The notes under the pieces are model-generated. The model was not told the origin of the DNA and made no database searches. It saw only the letters and a program-made list of their open reading frames with translations. DNA of 64,000 nt. It comes from Hansfordia pulvinata (Eukaryota > Ascomycota > Sordariomycetes > Xylariales). The DNA is taken from contig BJKQ01000009.1 of the NCBI GenBank assembly GCA_006538405.1, positions 1,188,001-1,252,000 of the forward strand, in the 5' to 3' direction. Shown here piece by piece: positions 19,733-31,111 of the stretch (position 1 is the stretch's first letter; every line of letters starts with the position of its first letter). The translations under genes were made by a program, and so were the position numbers.

Positions 19733-21730
19733 ATGGTCTCTGCTCGAGTCGCCAAGACGGCGGCGGCGACTGCTGCCGCGCTGCTCGCGGCTGGCGCTTC
19801 GTCTGCCCCCTCGCCTCCCTCCTCTTCGTCCCCGCCATCCCTCCTCGTCGTCAACACGACCTCGGGCCGCTACGCGCCGCACCCGGACCCCCGGCACCCG
19901 GACGTCGCGGCCTTCCTCGACATCCCCTACGCCGAGCCGCCCACGGGCGACCTGCGCTTCGCCCGCCCCGTGCCCAAGTCGTACCACCGCGAGAAAGAAG
20001 AAGAAGAAGAAGGGCAAAGAGAGCCCCCGGTGACGACGGCGACCTCCCTCCCGCCAGCCTGCCTCCAGTACCTGAACCCGAGCCTGCGCGGCTCTGCCAC
20101 GGCGCCGGGCGGTCCGGTCACGGGCTTCAACCTGCGGGACCCCGGGCGCACCGACGAGGACTGCCTGCGCTTGACTGTGTATGCGCCGCGGGGCGCCGTG
20201 GAGCGCGCTCAGGACGAGGGAGGGCGCTACGACGAAGACGGCAGCGAGGACGACAGCGCCCCCGCCGGCACCGCCTCTGCTCTCCTCCCCGTCATAGTCT
20301 GGCTGCACGGCGGCGGCTGGTCCTTTGGCGGCACCGACATACCCTACCAGCTGGCGCCCGCGTGGGTCCAGCGCGCGGGCGGCAGGCACGTCGTCGTTCA
20401 GGTGCAGTACCGCCTCAACCTGCTGGGGATGCCGGCCGCCGCGGGGCTCACTGCCGCCGACGAGGCTGGTGATGGCGACGGCGGGGACAAGAAACAGCAG
20501 CAGCAGAAGAAGAAGCAACAGGTCAACCTGTTCGCCCTGGACCAGCTGCTGGCCCTCGAGTGGGTGCGCGACAACGTCGCCTCCTTCGGCGGCGACCCCG
20601 GCCGCGTCACGCTCTGGGGCCAGAGCGCCGGCGCCTATTCGTCCGACGGGTACCTCTTCTCCTCTGCCGCCAACGCCAACGCCGCCGCTGCCACGACCAG
20701 CCAAAGCCACAGTACCAAGGAGGATGGCGGCAAGAAGAAGGACGGGGGGGAGAAGAAGACGAAGCAGCAGCAGCCGCTGGTGCGCGCCGTCATCGCCAAC
20801 TCGGGCAACGCCGTCGACTTGGGCGCCCTCCTCTCCGCCTCTCCCGACGGCAGCGGCAACAGGCCCAACCACACGACCTTCTCCGCGGCGGCCCGCGACC
20901 TCGGATGCGCCGCCAGCTCCACCTCGTCAGACTGGCCCGAAGAGGAGCTGCGCTGCATGCGCCGCGTGCCCACGTCCTTGCTGCGGCGCTACCTCCAGTC
21001 CGCCCCCGGCGGCGGTTCCCCATCATCGACGACAACGACGGCAAGCGACGCGGGCCTGGTCTTCAACGTCTTCGCCGACAACGAGACCGTCTTCCCCGGC
21101 GACACGTACCAGCAGCGCCTGCTTCTCGCCGCGTCGCAATCGGGCTCGGGTTCAAGTCGTCGCGACGGCGCTGCTGTTGCTGCTCTCCTCGCCCCGGCCC
21201 ATGTCCCTCTCCTGATCGGCTCCAACACCAACGAGGGCGCCGCCGTCGTCCCCGCCTCCTTCCCCGGCAGCCTGACCGCGACCTCGCTCCCCGACGACCT
21301 GCAGGCCGTGGCCGAATTCTTCGCGGCCGACAAGCGCTGCTCGACCCTGCGCGACGTTCAGCTGCGGGCGGCGGCAGGAGCCCCGACGTGGCAGTACCTG
21401 TACGCCGGCAACTTCAGCGACGTGTCGCCCCTCCCGTGGATGGGGGCGTACCACTCGGCCGAGCTGCCCATGATTTTCGGCACGGACAATAGCACCGGCG
21501 ACGAGGCTGTTCTCGAGACCGCCGTCAGCGAGGCCATGCAGGACCGCTGGCTGCAGTTCATCACGGACCCCGAAGGCGGATTGACCGCGGCCGGGTGGCC
21601 CCCGGCATCGGCGGGGCCGCTCGACCGGTCCAAGCTGGCCCTGTTCGCGGCCGACGGCAAGGCGGAGCAGATTGTCGACGTCGGCGCCGACCGCGTGGCC
21701 AGCTGCGCCGGTACCGGGTTCAACCTGTGA
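19733..21730 (+). CDS. Secreted type-B carboxylesterase/lipase
   Basis: Intron-less, 665 residues. The start at 19733 is preferred over the upstream frame because it opens a signal peptide (Ala-rich, to about residue 24). Family motifs run in the usual order: GRYAPHPDPRHPDVAAFLDI with IPYAEPPTGDLRF, the EDCLRLTVYAP block, oxyanion LHGGGWSFGG, the nucleophile elbow GQSAG (Ser298), the acid in SNTNEG (Glu501) and the base in GAYHSAELPM (His574), so the catalytic triad is complete. Such enzymes hydrolyse carboxylic esters outside the cell or in the secretory route, lipids and sterol esters among them; the substrate cannot be read from the sequence. Lys/Gln/Glu-rich inserts (near 20485-20520 and 20700-20775) are unusual for a secreted esterase. 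The 3' end faces ERG13, about 515 bases away. Confidence 0.88.
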   Translation: MVSARVAKTAAATAAALLAAGASSAPSPPSSSSPPSLLVVNTTSGRYAPHPDPRHPDVAAFLDIPYAEPPTGDLRFARPVPKSYHREKEEEEEGQREPPVTTATSLPPACLQYLNPSLRGSATAPGGPVTGFNLRDPGRTDEDCLRLTVYAPRGAVERAQDEGGRYDEDGSEDDSAPAGTASALLPVIVWLHGGGWSFGGTDIPYQLAPAWVQRAGGRHVVVQVQYRLNLLGMPAAAGLTAADEAGDGDGGDKKQQQQKKKQQVNLFALDQLLALEWVRDNVASFGGDPGRVTLWGQSAGAYSSDGYLFSSAANANAAAATTSQSHSTKEDGGKKKDGGEKKTKQQQPLVRAVIANSGNAVDLGALLSASPDGSGNRPNHTTFSAAARDLGCAASSTSSDWPEEELRCMRRVPTSLLRRYLQSAPGGGSPSSTTTTASDAGLVFNVFADNETVFPGDTYQQRLLLAASQSGSGSSRRDGAAVAALLAPAHVPLLIGSNTNEGAAVVPASFPGSLTATSLPDDLQAVAEFFAADKRCSTLRDVQLRAAAGAPTWQYLYAGNFSDVSPLPWMGAYHSAELPMIFGTDNSTGDEAVLETAVSEAMQDRWLQFITDPEGGLTAAGWPPASAGPLDRSKLALFAADGKAEQIVDVGADRVASCAGTGFNL

Positions 21731-22244
21731 TGCCGGCCTTATCATCGCCATGCTGGACTGAGATACTGTGCCGGTAGGATCATGCGTCGGGTCTGACATG
21801 GCCCTAATAACCCTGTGGGCTGTGTCATGTCAATCACCAGTTTCTCCACAACCACCAATAGCATCAGTCAACTCTCCACGTGGTGTAGTTATAATTCTTT
21901 CTTTGGTATCAGATCTAATCGCAAGATCCTCTGCTCAGAACTTGCTGGACTCTAAAACTCATATTAAAGCTCCGGTCGGGTATATGCAAGCCAGGTCTCG
22001 TTATATCCTCCTCCAGGACCAACCCAACTGTATTAGTGACACCCTCTATCGAGTCTCAATTTTCGTCACGGTCGTCTCGTCTCCCTCATGATCGGTTGTC
22101 GTCCTTCTCTTCCCGGCAAATGGGTGGACAGCAGCGTGCAGGGGCTAAAGAAGCATGGCCTCGACGCGACAGCGGCAGATGGCACGACTCGGCATCGTCA
22201 AGGAGGCTACATTCAGTGAGCGCTTCTTGGCACGCCTCCCCCAT
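21731..22244. other. Convergent 3' spacer, carboxylesterase to ERG13
   Basis: Both flanking genes end into this stretch. It holds untranslated 3' ends and is visibly richer in A/T than the genes. No coding sequence is seen. Confidence 0.55.
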
Positions 22245-24011
22245 TTATTCCTTGACGAGGTAGGTGCGCTTGAACATGTCGTCAACCTTTTCCAAGTAGT
22301 AGGTGCCCGGCACGATGGTCGAGATGTCACCCTTGGGCGTGTAGTCCTTCTGCAGGTGGGCCTGGTGACGCAGCTCACAGAACTGTACAGATTGAGTCAG
22401 CTTCAACATACAGACACGAGGGGTGCAGAATTGCGTGCTTACCTGCTCATAGACATCAGGAAGGACGGCACGGCGGGCGGCCAGCTTGTTGGGGATGTCG
22501 AGGATCTCAGATATCTTCTGGGTGCTGCCGTTGATGCGGAGAGAGAAGAAGCTGGCGGCAAGACCGGAGCCGTAGCTGAAGAGGGCGACGCGCTTGCCCT
22601 CCAGGGCGGCGGAGTCGACGTGGGCAATCAGACTGCACAGGCCGCTCCACACACTGGCACAGTACATGTTGCCGCAGTTGGTGGCGACCTGGATGGCGGG
22701 GTGCAGACGCTCGCCGAAGCGCTTCTTGGTCAGGGCCATGAAGGTCTTCTCGACCACCTTGTCGGAAAGCGACTTCTGGTAGTCCATGTCGCGGATGTCA
22801 CCGGGCACCTCGGCAAAGGCAGGGCTGTCGGGGTTGGCCAGGTAGTCGTGATAGGCGAGGCGGGCGTAGGCCTTCTGGGCGTTCTTGCAGGTGGGCGTGT
22901 GGAAAGCCATGTAGTCGAAGCGGTCAAGACCCGTCTTGGCGGCGTCGGCGCCGTTGCCGTTGGCGTGGCCGTTGGCAGCCTGCAGCTGCTGCTCGCGCTT
23001 GCAGTAGTTGCGGTAGGCAGAGTCCAGGGCCTCGGTGTAGCAGTTGACTGAATAGTGGCCATCGACGTAGGGGTACTCGCTGGTGAGGTCGGGCTTGTAG
23101 AAGTCGTAGACGTGCTGCATGTGGGATCCACGCAGACCGGGCTCGAAGACAATGGGGGCGTCGGGGCCGATCAGCATGGCAACACAGCCAGCGCCGCCAG
23201 TGGGTCTGGCGTTGCCCTTAGCATACAGGGCAATGTCACCAGCGACGACAATGGCGTTTCTGCCGTCCCAGGCCGAGGACTCGACCCAGTTGATGGCGTT
23301 GAAGACGGCGTTGGTGCCGCCGTAGCAGGCGTTGACAGTGTCGACACCCTCGATGTTGGTGTTCTCGCCAAACAGCTGCATCAGGACCGACTTGACCGAC
23401 TTGGACTTGTCGAGGAGAGTCTCGGTGCCGACCTCGAGGCGGCCGATCGAGTTGGTGTCGATCTTGTACTTCTTGAGGAGGCCGGAAACGGCGGTCAGGG
23501 CGAGCGAGTAGATATCTGCAGAGGGTGGCGGTTCCTGTCAGCAGGGTGTCCAGGCGGGCAAGCAGGCGGGCAAGCGGACGAGCAAGCGGACAAGCAGTCA
23601 AACCAGACAGAGGCCCGCATCGCTTGTTCCTTGGAATTCAGGGTCGCTTACCCTCGCGGTCGTCGCAGAAGGTCATCTTGGTCTGGCCAAGACCGATGGT
23701 GTACTTTCCGGTGCTGACACCGTCGAATTTCTCAAGCTCGCTTTGCTCGACATACTGTAAAAATGGGTATTAGTGCGGTTCCTGTCGCGGTTGCAAACAC
23801 GCGCGTGTATATGAGGCCGCGCGGGGTTGACGTCGAGAGAGAAAGAAGAGGTTGCGATCTCGGAGCGGGCTGTGGGCCGGGGAGAGCTGAGGGCCAGCAA
23901 CGAGGGGCAGAACCGGCGGGAAAGAGGCAGGCAGCGCAAGACCAAACTTACCTGGCTGGGCGAGTACAGCTCAATGGCCTTGATGCCGATGTTCTGGGGA
24001 CGAGTAGCCAT
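22245..24011 (-). CDS. ERG13: Hydroxymethylglutaryl-CoA synthase
   Basis: Four exons on the minus strand: 24011-23952, 23754-23652, 23515-22443 and 22382-22245, giving 457 residues. Introns are 197, 136 and 60 bases, all GT...AG (GTAAG donors; the last has a GCTGAC branch site). The enzyme condenses acetyl-CoA with acetoacetyl-CoA to HMG-CoA, the step before HMG-CoA reductase in the mevalonate/ergosterol pathway, in the cytosol. Catalytic residues are in place: Glu86 in [12 protein letters not shown], the acyl-accepting Cys118 in [16 protein letters not shown] and His260 in FHTPTCK. The start [20 protein letters not shown] is the typical fungal N-terminus and the length fits fungal orthologues. 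A short Asn/Gly/Ala-rich loop (residues ~235-248) is the only variable insert. The 60-base third intron is in frame and stop-free. Confidence 0.96.
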
Positions 24012-27000
24012 GGTTTCGAGGGTTTTGCTGTGCCGGCGAGGGTGTGTGAGAAGGAGAAAAGTCCTGGGGGGGCTTGTTAGAGGAGGTGGGAAAGAAAGGG
24101 GAGGGGAGGGCCAGGGAGAGACGGTGGTGGAAGTGTGGGCGCGGGACGGGAATTTTGCCAAATTCTGGGACAGCAGTCGGGAACATCGCACAAGCACGCA
24201 CGCATGCCCACATAAACACAGACACAGACACAGACACACACGCGCAGACGCCGCCAGCAACCCAAGTACCCGAACTCTGGCCGTACCGTACACTCGTGGC
24301 GGGCTGGCGGGCAACGGTGGGCGGGTTTAATCAGGTTAGATGCGATAGTCGAGGCGGAGGGCGGAGGGGCCGCTGCAGATCGCAAGGCCCGAGATCCTGG
24401 CTCGTCCTGTTCATGTCGTTGCTTCGTCTTCTTCCGGCCGCTTCGTCTGATATAGGTAGGTACTCGTACGCCTGGGACACTTCCATTGGAACCCAGAAGG
24501 CACTTCTGCTTCGTCCCTGGACCGTCGAGACTCTCGCTCCTCGCGAGGGCTTGCCGCCGTTGCTGCTTCTGCAGGCCGCGGCGAGGTTCCGTTGAGAGAA
24601 GCAGACGAATGACAGGCGGGCAGCGGGTAACGGTTGCGGCGACAACTGCAGGGCGGCGGGGGGGGGCACAGGTGGGATGGAGGCAAATTGATGCGAAGCG
24701 GCTTTCTTGGCTGCGGTGGGCACGCTTGCTCAAAGCAGGAAAGGGCGGCCGACCCCTCCATCAACGGAACTAGGGAAAAGGAAAAAGGCGAAAAGCCCAA
24801 GACGGGACTTGAGAGAAAGAGACGGGCGTGACGGGGAAGGAGGGGGGAGGGAAAAGGAGACCCTGCATTATCCGGCATCTGCGTTCCGTTTCCGCAGAAC
24901 GTTTGAACCAGTTATGGACGGAGGTACACCGCCAATCCATGCCATGCATCGGAGCACCCCACGTCAGGCCAACTGCCCAGTGTATTCGTACGAGAAGGCA
25001 CCCGCGAAGATGCGCAAAGCAGCGCATCAACAATGGAGCCCACGGCGCCCAATCCCCAAGCAAATCAAAACGAGACACATGCAAACACTCGCCCCGTCAC
25101 TTGTCGGTCGGCTTGTGCTTGCATCTGCACCCGCCTCCCCGTCGAGACAGACGGGCGGCCATGGCAATGCTGTGGCGACGACGGCGTCGATGGTGGTGAC
25201 CGACAAGAGGCCGTTGCTAGGACCCTGGACGCGCCACATCCATCACAGCCAGCACAACAATAACGGTCTCAACCAGCGGCGGTGCCCTAGTCTCGAGGAG
25301 GCAATGATCGGCCACCTTTGGCAAGATTGGGCCATGTCTCGACCTCAACACTTATCAGCCCGGACATGGAGAACCCCCTATCCAGCCAGCCACGATGGCG
25401 ATCCGTGGGCATCGCAGGTGCTCGTAGGCTTGCTTTGTGCATCATACCTCGACTCTTGTCTGCCAAGGTGGATGAGGCTGGGGATCGCGCGGCATCCTGG
25501 AGCCAGGCCTAGAGACTGCAGATGTCTCGGGTGCCTTGATGCACTGCTACCCAGGGTGCGCCAGCTCGTACGGGAAGGTCCCCAAGATCCAGGTCACTTT
25601 GCGGTATCCGTAAAGCATCCAAAACGGTGAAAGGCGGGAGGGGCTGGGCAGAAACAAAGAAACGTTGATGGGATGTCAATACAACGGGCATGGCGTCCCG
25701 GAGCAGGTACGGATACAGGCCATTAATGAAAGTTGGAGGGGGAGGGGCACGACCGACAGGGGGTTGACCGGCAGGGACAGGGAAATCATGGCCGTGGCTC
25801 CACGACGGACGCGACGAGGGGGGAGCGTGCTCATACTGTATTATACCCTTCTGGGCCAGACGCCACCAACAGCAGTCACACTCCGTAACGAGTATCCAGA
25901 AGCCACGCGAGGCCGGCTGACGGAGACGGGAGTGGAAATTCAAACATGAGATACATTGTGCTGTAAACAGCGTGGGAAAAAACGAAGATGGTATGGGAGC
26001 TTTGTAGACAGTGGTTGTAGGGAAATTCTGCTCACTTACTGGAGGTTTGGTAGGGGACGATGCCAAGAGGTGGGAATGGATGTTCGCGAAGGCGTGCAAG
26101 CGGTGGTGGGGGCGTGTTGATTTCTCAGTTGATGTAAGAAGATTTTGCGACCGGATGGCAGGCACGACGAGACTGCTTAAGGATGAGGAAGTTGATTAAC
26201 AACATGAGTCGGAGCCTGGGGAGCATGGGTAATTTATAGTCGAATGGCCCGGCTGGCCTAAATGAACCTGGTGGGCAGCCTGTGGTGTAAGGAGGGGATA
26301 CAAGACTCCAGACGTGCATGGAGTTGAGGTACGAGAATACTCAATACCCGCCTCCCACCTGCCTCGCCTACACATAATGCACACTGCAGGTTTCCGGGCT
26401 GGTTGCCCGTCACTCCCTCATTGCTCCCCATCCCACTGATACACCCTTTGCCTGTATAGTCGGGCTCGGCCGGCCAGGCTGAGATGAGGATAGCCGCCTG
26501 AGAAGGGGGCAAGGCACCTTGCGGCCTCCAAGGCATCGGGCTCTTCATGGGCGCGGTGAGGCTCCGCCCTTGAAGCTTGCTAACAGTTGCTTGTTCGCGG
26601 GTCCCTGACGAATGGCTTGTTCCGGATAACAGCCCGTCCGTTGCCCTCAAGTCTGTACGATCCAAAGTTCCACCTAGGAGCATGAAAGAATTACGGGTAT
26701 CCCAGGCCCTTCGCCTCCCGCCGGCACCCACCTCTGATGCCCCTCGATACTCGTACGAGTGATACTGACATCATTGATGCACAGCACCGGTGCATCATGT
26801 GTGTCTCTACAGGTAGGCAGGTAGGCACATGTAGTGGTTAAGCGCTGCGGGTGTAAATAATAAAACGGCAGCGGGCGAGAGGTCAGAATGGAATCAGCCC
26901 GCCTACGCGTGCTTATGGAGGTAAGCACTCAAGGTAGGTACTTGACCTACATCCATGGATGCCGTCGAGACGGCAGCCTGGGGCAGGCGCGGCCCTGGCC

Positions 27001-28978
27001 AGTGGGCTGGGCCATTGGAGGCCTTTGAGACCGTGCGATGCTGCTTTAGAGGCAAGCAACGCACGACAGGTGCAGGCTTCATTCACTCTTGCAGCTCCAA
27101 GTTTCGAGATGGATCAGCAAGCACCTGCCTCTCCATTCTGGTGTCGAATGTGTGAGGACGAGTACAACGATACCTGCTATATGCAAGAGAAGGCTGGTGG
27201 ATGGAAACCGGCCCCCAGCCTTAGTACACCGGCCCTGGGATCATGTACCTACCTAAAATCTGCAGCCTCTCACCTCCCACTCCATGCCAGCTCCACCACT
27301 CAAAATCTCATCTTCGTCTCTTCCCTCCAGACGCTCATCTGCCGCGACACCACTGCCGTCATTATCGGACCACCTTGTCCCGCTAACCGGCTAGCACCTC
27401 ATCCTGCCATGACCGAATCCCGCCCCTAGCCCGTCATGCAAGTACGAGTAGTGCAACCCGCTGCCCCGGCTGCTCGGTGCGACCCTCGCCCTTCTTGGAA
27501 GAACACCATGGCTTCCCTCGCCATCAGCAAGCTCCCCTGAATCAGAACAGCACCGGATCTGCCCTATGGCTCCAATGAATGAATCAGGCGCCTCTTTAGG
27601 GTGCCCCCGATGATGCTGGGTGCCCCTGGCTACCCTCGCACAGCCACGTCTTCACGTTCCACCGCGCCGCCGGCGTGCACCAAGCTTCCGCCTACCCGCC
27701 CCGTCCCTGTTCGGGACCCCTGCATCCAGCCAAAACATCCCGCCCGCCCCCAGCCTTGACTGCTCCGAGCATCGGCATACGATAGGCTGGAGCTCCATGA
27801 ATCTACCCGAGGCCCGTGTTACCACCGGCGCGGGTCATGCATGCCCGGCAATCCCCCACGAATAAATTAGTCACGATACCGCGAGCCCCCAACGCCAGCA
27901 AACAGAGTTTCATGCTCGTCCATCTGATAAGCATGTCTCTACCGTGACTGTAAAGAATGGGGGCTGCAGGATGGGAACCATCCGCCCCGACTGCGGTAGC
28001 TTTCTCCCCACCTGCGAGAAAACCCGTTCACGATCAAGCGTGTGGATCTTCGACTTCGTTCCAGCAAACCAAGGCGTCGGCAGAACAATGCTAACTTCAT
28101 CCCGACATGTAACCCGCTTGAACTGAACTTGCTCTGTCATTTCTTCTTAGCTTCCTGAGAACAGGCCACTTCCCGTGCTCAGCCACACTCAATACGCAGC
28201 TCCAGAAGCTGCAACTGTGCAACACGCCATTTTCCACCCCAGCTCCGCCCGAACTGGCTAAAGAGATCGCGACTATCCCTTCCTCTAACTAGCCCTGTAT
28301 CTTTGCGATGGAACAACAGCTCATGGCCCACATTCAGAGCCACACTTCCGCTGTTGCTTGCGCGTGCGTCACGAAGCCGCTGAACTCCATTGCCATACGA
28401 GTAGACAGCCCTGCCACTCCAAGCTGTTGTGCCTGACGACTGCTTAGATAAGACGGCTCCACTACCGAAGACTTCACAACCTGACTTAGAACCTCACCAG
28501 CAACAGACCGGCGGCCCAAAAGACGATAGCTTCAGCGGTACCAGATGCTCCGCGATGGACGAACGCTCTGTTGGGTGGATTCGATGAGCAAGTCGTGGCC
28601 GGATCGTAAACCCCCCGTCGGGGAGTTTGTCATCCCCGTGACGCGAACCCTTCATCTGCTCCCAGTCATCAAGACCCATGTTACATCATGAGGGATAGCT
28701 CAGTCAGCAACACGACAGGACGATATGTGCAGGGATCCTTCCAGGAGGCCTCAGTGACAGCTGCTGCGCATCGCAGCCCATGTCTCTCGACATGTCATTC
28801 ACGCCCTGATCTCAGGGGGAGGCTGAGCTCGCTGGGCGTCACATCACATCTACAACATTTGGAAGTTGAACTTGACGCATATTGGTGCATCGGGCAATGT
28901 ATGATCCTGTCTCTGCCAGACGTGTATATTCGAGTCGTGTCGAATAATCTGCCCATTCCACTCAGATGCGGCTTTGGC
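24012..28978. other. Very long spacer (5 kb) between ERG13 and the Bcs1-type gene
   Basis: I find no supported gene on either strand; open frames of 150 to 300 codons here overlap in several frames, are low in complexity and match no family I know. It must contain the ERG13 promoter and the 3' end of the Bcs1-type gene. Seen: a short CACAGA/CACACA microsatellite at about 24216-24245, dispersed-word copies at 24461-24470, 26749-26760, 27442-27450 and 28398-28405, and CTACCTACC-like runs. An unannotated non-coding RNA or a fast-evolving gene cannot be excluded. Confidence 0.45.
26749..26760. repeat. Dispersed GTAC palindrome copy (12 bp)
   Basis: ACTCGTACGAGT is a perfect 12-bp palindrome here, one of the clearest copies of the spacer word family described under findings. 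Confidence 0.85.
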
Positions 28979-31111
28979 TCACGCTTCACCGCTGACGGGA
29001 GTGGCATAGCCGTGCTCATAGCGCACTTCATTCGGACCATTCATCGTTTGAACCTCCAGTCGGTCCTTTGCGATGGTCTCGGCTGTCGTGACTATGACTG
29101 GTAACGAGCTCACTGCGTTATTGTCACCTTTAGCCTCCACAGCACTCTTCCCCTCCTCCGCCCCAGCCTCTGTCTTGCTCTCGATTTCGGCCTTGGCTTT
29201 CTCTTTGTCCTCCCTGCGCTTTGCGTCCTTCTTGGCCTGTTCCCTTCTCTCTTCCGCCTCGCGCACCTCCTTCGCTCTGCGCTCGCGGCGCGTCTGATCG
29301 ATGAAGTCCTCGGCGTTGGCCACCGCCGAGGCTGCGTCGCGCTTGTGCTTCATCAGGAAGCCCTGAAGCTCGGCAGGGCTGAATTCGAGTGGGGGTACAC
29401 GGGCAGCGAATTCGCGCGCCAGGACGTTCACGCGGGCCGTCTGGGCTGCTCGCGCTTGCTGTCGCGCAAGCTCTTCTGCTTCAGCCCGCTTCTCCGCTTC
29501 GGCCTGCTTCTCGGGTGTGCTGCCAGGCTGTCTTCCTCTAAGCGCCGGCATACGCAGCGAGGCAGGCTCGTCATCGCCCTCGAGGTACGCGAAGATGGCC
29601 CGGAAGATGGCCGCTGTCATATCGCTGTCCGCCAGGCCAAAGTGCACTGTCATATCGACCCGGCCGGGCCGGATGAGGGCCTTGTCCAGCTTCTCCAGGT
29701 GGTTGGTCGTCATGATGAGCACGCGGCCCTCTTGCGAGGCGACGCCGTCGAGGATGTTGAGCAGTCCAGAGAGCGAGAGTCGGCCCGCGGGCTGGGCTTC
29801 CTTGTTTCTCTTTCCGGGGCTCTTGGCGGCTTGTCTCGGGGCCGTATTGTCGTCGCCTTCGTCTGGATTCGATTCTGAGTCTGAGCCTGAGCCAGGCTCG
29901 CTGTCGGAGCCGCAGCCGGAACCGCTCTCTTTGGCTTTCCTCCTCCCCGCCCTTCTCTTCGTCTTTACATCATCCGTCTTCTTCCCCTCGCCTCGCACGG
30001 GCTCGTTTTCGGCCTCGCGGGTGTGTGTGAGTCCGGCACTGTCAATGTCCTCGAGGAGAACAACGCATCGGCGGGGTAGCTCGGCGAAGAGGGTCGACAG
30101 GTTCTCCTCGGAGGCGGTCATGGAGCTGAGGCTGACCATGTAGATGCGCATCTTGAAGAAGCCGGCCAGGGCGAGACTGAGGGAGCTCTTGCCGGTGCCG
30201 GGCGGGCCGTGCAGGAGGTAGCCACGCCGGTAGGGAATGCCGCGGTTGGTGTACCAGCGCTGGGTGGCGGGGGTCAAGTAGTCGGTGACGTCGTCGATGA
30301 GGTCCTGCTTGACGGTCTCGTTGAGAATGACGGTGGAGAAGGGGCGGGTGGCGCGGGCCAGGCAGCGCTGCCAGGTGGGCTCGAGGGTGCCGGGCTTGAG
30401 GGTGCCGCGGTAGATGATGGTCTGCTGGCTGTCTCTCTCAAGATACTGCGTGCGGGCCTCGAGGAGCAGCTCCTTGAGGATCCAAGGGTTGCGTCCGAAG
30501 CAGCACAGGGATATCTCCTCGCGCTCGCTAACCGTCATGAAGGAGCCGCCCTCGTTATTCTGCTTCCGCTTGAACAGGAGCAGTCGGCCGCGGTACCAGA
30601 AGCAGTGGGTTCCGAAGGAGGGTGTGTAGGCGAGGGACTTCTTCTTGGTGACGCCGGGGCCGTGGCTGGTGCCGCCGCCGCCGCCGCCGCCAGCCCCCTC
30701 GTCGTCGTCTGCGTCCTCCTCGTCATCGCGCCACAGCATCCAGGAGCGGGAGCTCAGGTTGGTGTTGGCGATGAAGCGGCGCGAGTTGGTGGCGAAGCCC
30801 TGGGCGGCGACCCAGGACATGATAATGTTGTAGATCTCGTCGTCGATGCGGATGTCGACGGCGGACATGAAGTGCTCCTCGACCGACTCCCAGACCCAGG
30901 CGCGGGCCTGGCTCCATCCGAGGACCACGAGGGCCGCCATGAGCAGCAAGGGGATGTACAGGTTCAGGTCCACGCCGAGCTGGCGCTGGACGGCGGCCGC
31001 GGCAGTCGAGAAGCCCGGGACAAAAAGATCGAGCAGCTGCAGTTGCGGTGCCTCTGCTGTTGCCGGGCCCAAGGTGTCGCTGGCTGGCGACCAAGCGGCT
31101 TGGGACGCCAT
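28979..31111 (-). CDS. Bcs1-type AAA ATPase with large insert and charged C-terminal coil
   Basis: Single exon, 710 residues from the ATG at 31111. The frame stays open upstream to 31330, but MASQAAW... is the better start because the membrane helix then falls at residues ~50-68, as in Bcs1. The Bcs1-specific N-terminal domain follows (to ~290), with an acidic/Gly-rich insert at 129-157. The AAA module has Walker A GPPGTGKSS (302-310), Walker B VVLLEDIDS (350-358), sensor MTTN (467-470) and RPGRVD (481-486). Yeast Bcs1 moves the folded Rieske protein across the mitochondrial inner membrane for complex III. This protein differs from it: an 80-residue Lys/Ser/Asp-rich insert (364-443) splits the AAA core, and a long Arg/Glu/Lys coiled coil ends the chain. 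It is more likely one of the expanded filamentous-fungal paralogues than true BCS1; its membrane and client are unknown. Confidence 0.87.
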   Translation of the reverse strand: MASQAAWSPASDTLGPATAEAPQLQLLDLFVPGFSTAAAAVQRQLGVDLNLYIPLLLMAALVVLGWSQARAWVWESVEEHFMSAVDIRIDDEIYNIIMSWVAAQGFATNSRRFIANTNLSSRSWMLWRDDEEDADDDEGAGGGGGGGTSHGPGVTKKKSLAYTPSFGTHCFWYRGRLLLFKRKQNNEGGSFMTVSEREEISLCCFGRNPWILKELLLEARTQYLERDSQQTIIYRGTLKPGTLEPTWQRCLARATRPFSTVILNETVKQDLIDDVTDYLTPATQRWYTNRGIPYRRGYLLHGPPGTGKSSLSLALAGFFKMRIYMVSLSSMTASEENLSTLFAELPRRCVVLLEDIDSAGLTHTREAENEPVRGEGKKTDDVKTKRRAGRRKAKESGSGCGSDSEPGSGSDSESNPDEGDDNTAPRQAAKSPGKRNKEAQPAGRLSLSGLLNILDGVASQEGRVLIMTTNHLEKLDKALIRPGRVDMTVHFGLADSDMTAAIFRAIFAYLEGDDEPASLRMPALRGRQPGSTPEKQAEAEKRAEAEELARQQARAAQTARVNVLAREFAARVPPLEFSPAELQGFLMKHKRDAASAVANAEDFIDQTRRERRAKEVREAEERREQAKKDAKRREDKEKAKAEIESKTEAGAEEGKSAVEAKGDNNAVSSLPVIVTTAETIAKDRLEVQTMNGPNEVRYEHGYATPVSGEA

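Noticed and set aside
3064..21730. A viral, toxin or secondary-metabolite cluster
   Set aside because: No polyketide or peptide synthase, terpene cyclase, viral polymerase or toxin motif is present anywhere in the window.
22155..23051. Plus-strand open frame of 298 codons over ERG13
   Set aside because: It is the antisense shadow of ERG13, whose spliced product is unambiguous.
24707..25630. Plus-strand open frame of 307 codons
   Set aside because: Low-information composition, no family motif, no plausible splice structure, and overlapping open frames on both strands.
28688..28760. Possible tRNA because of ATAGCTCAGT
   Set aside because: The D-arm-like word has no anticodon or T-arm partner downstream.
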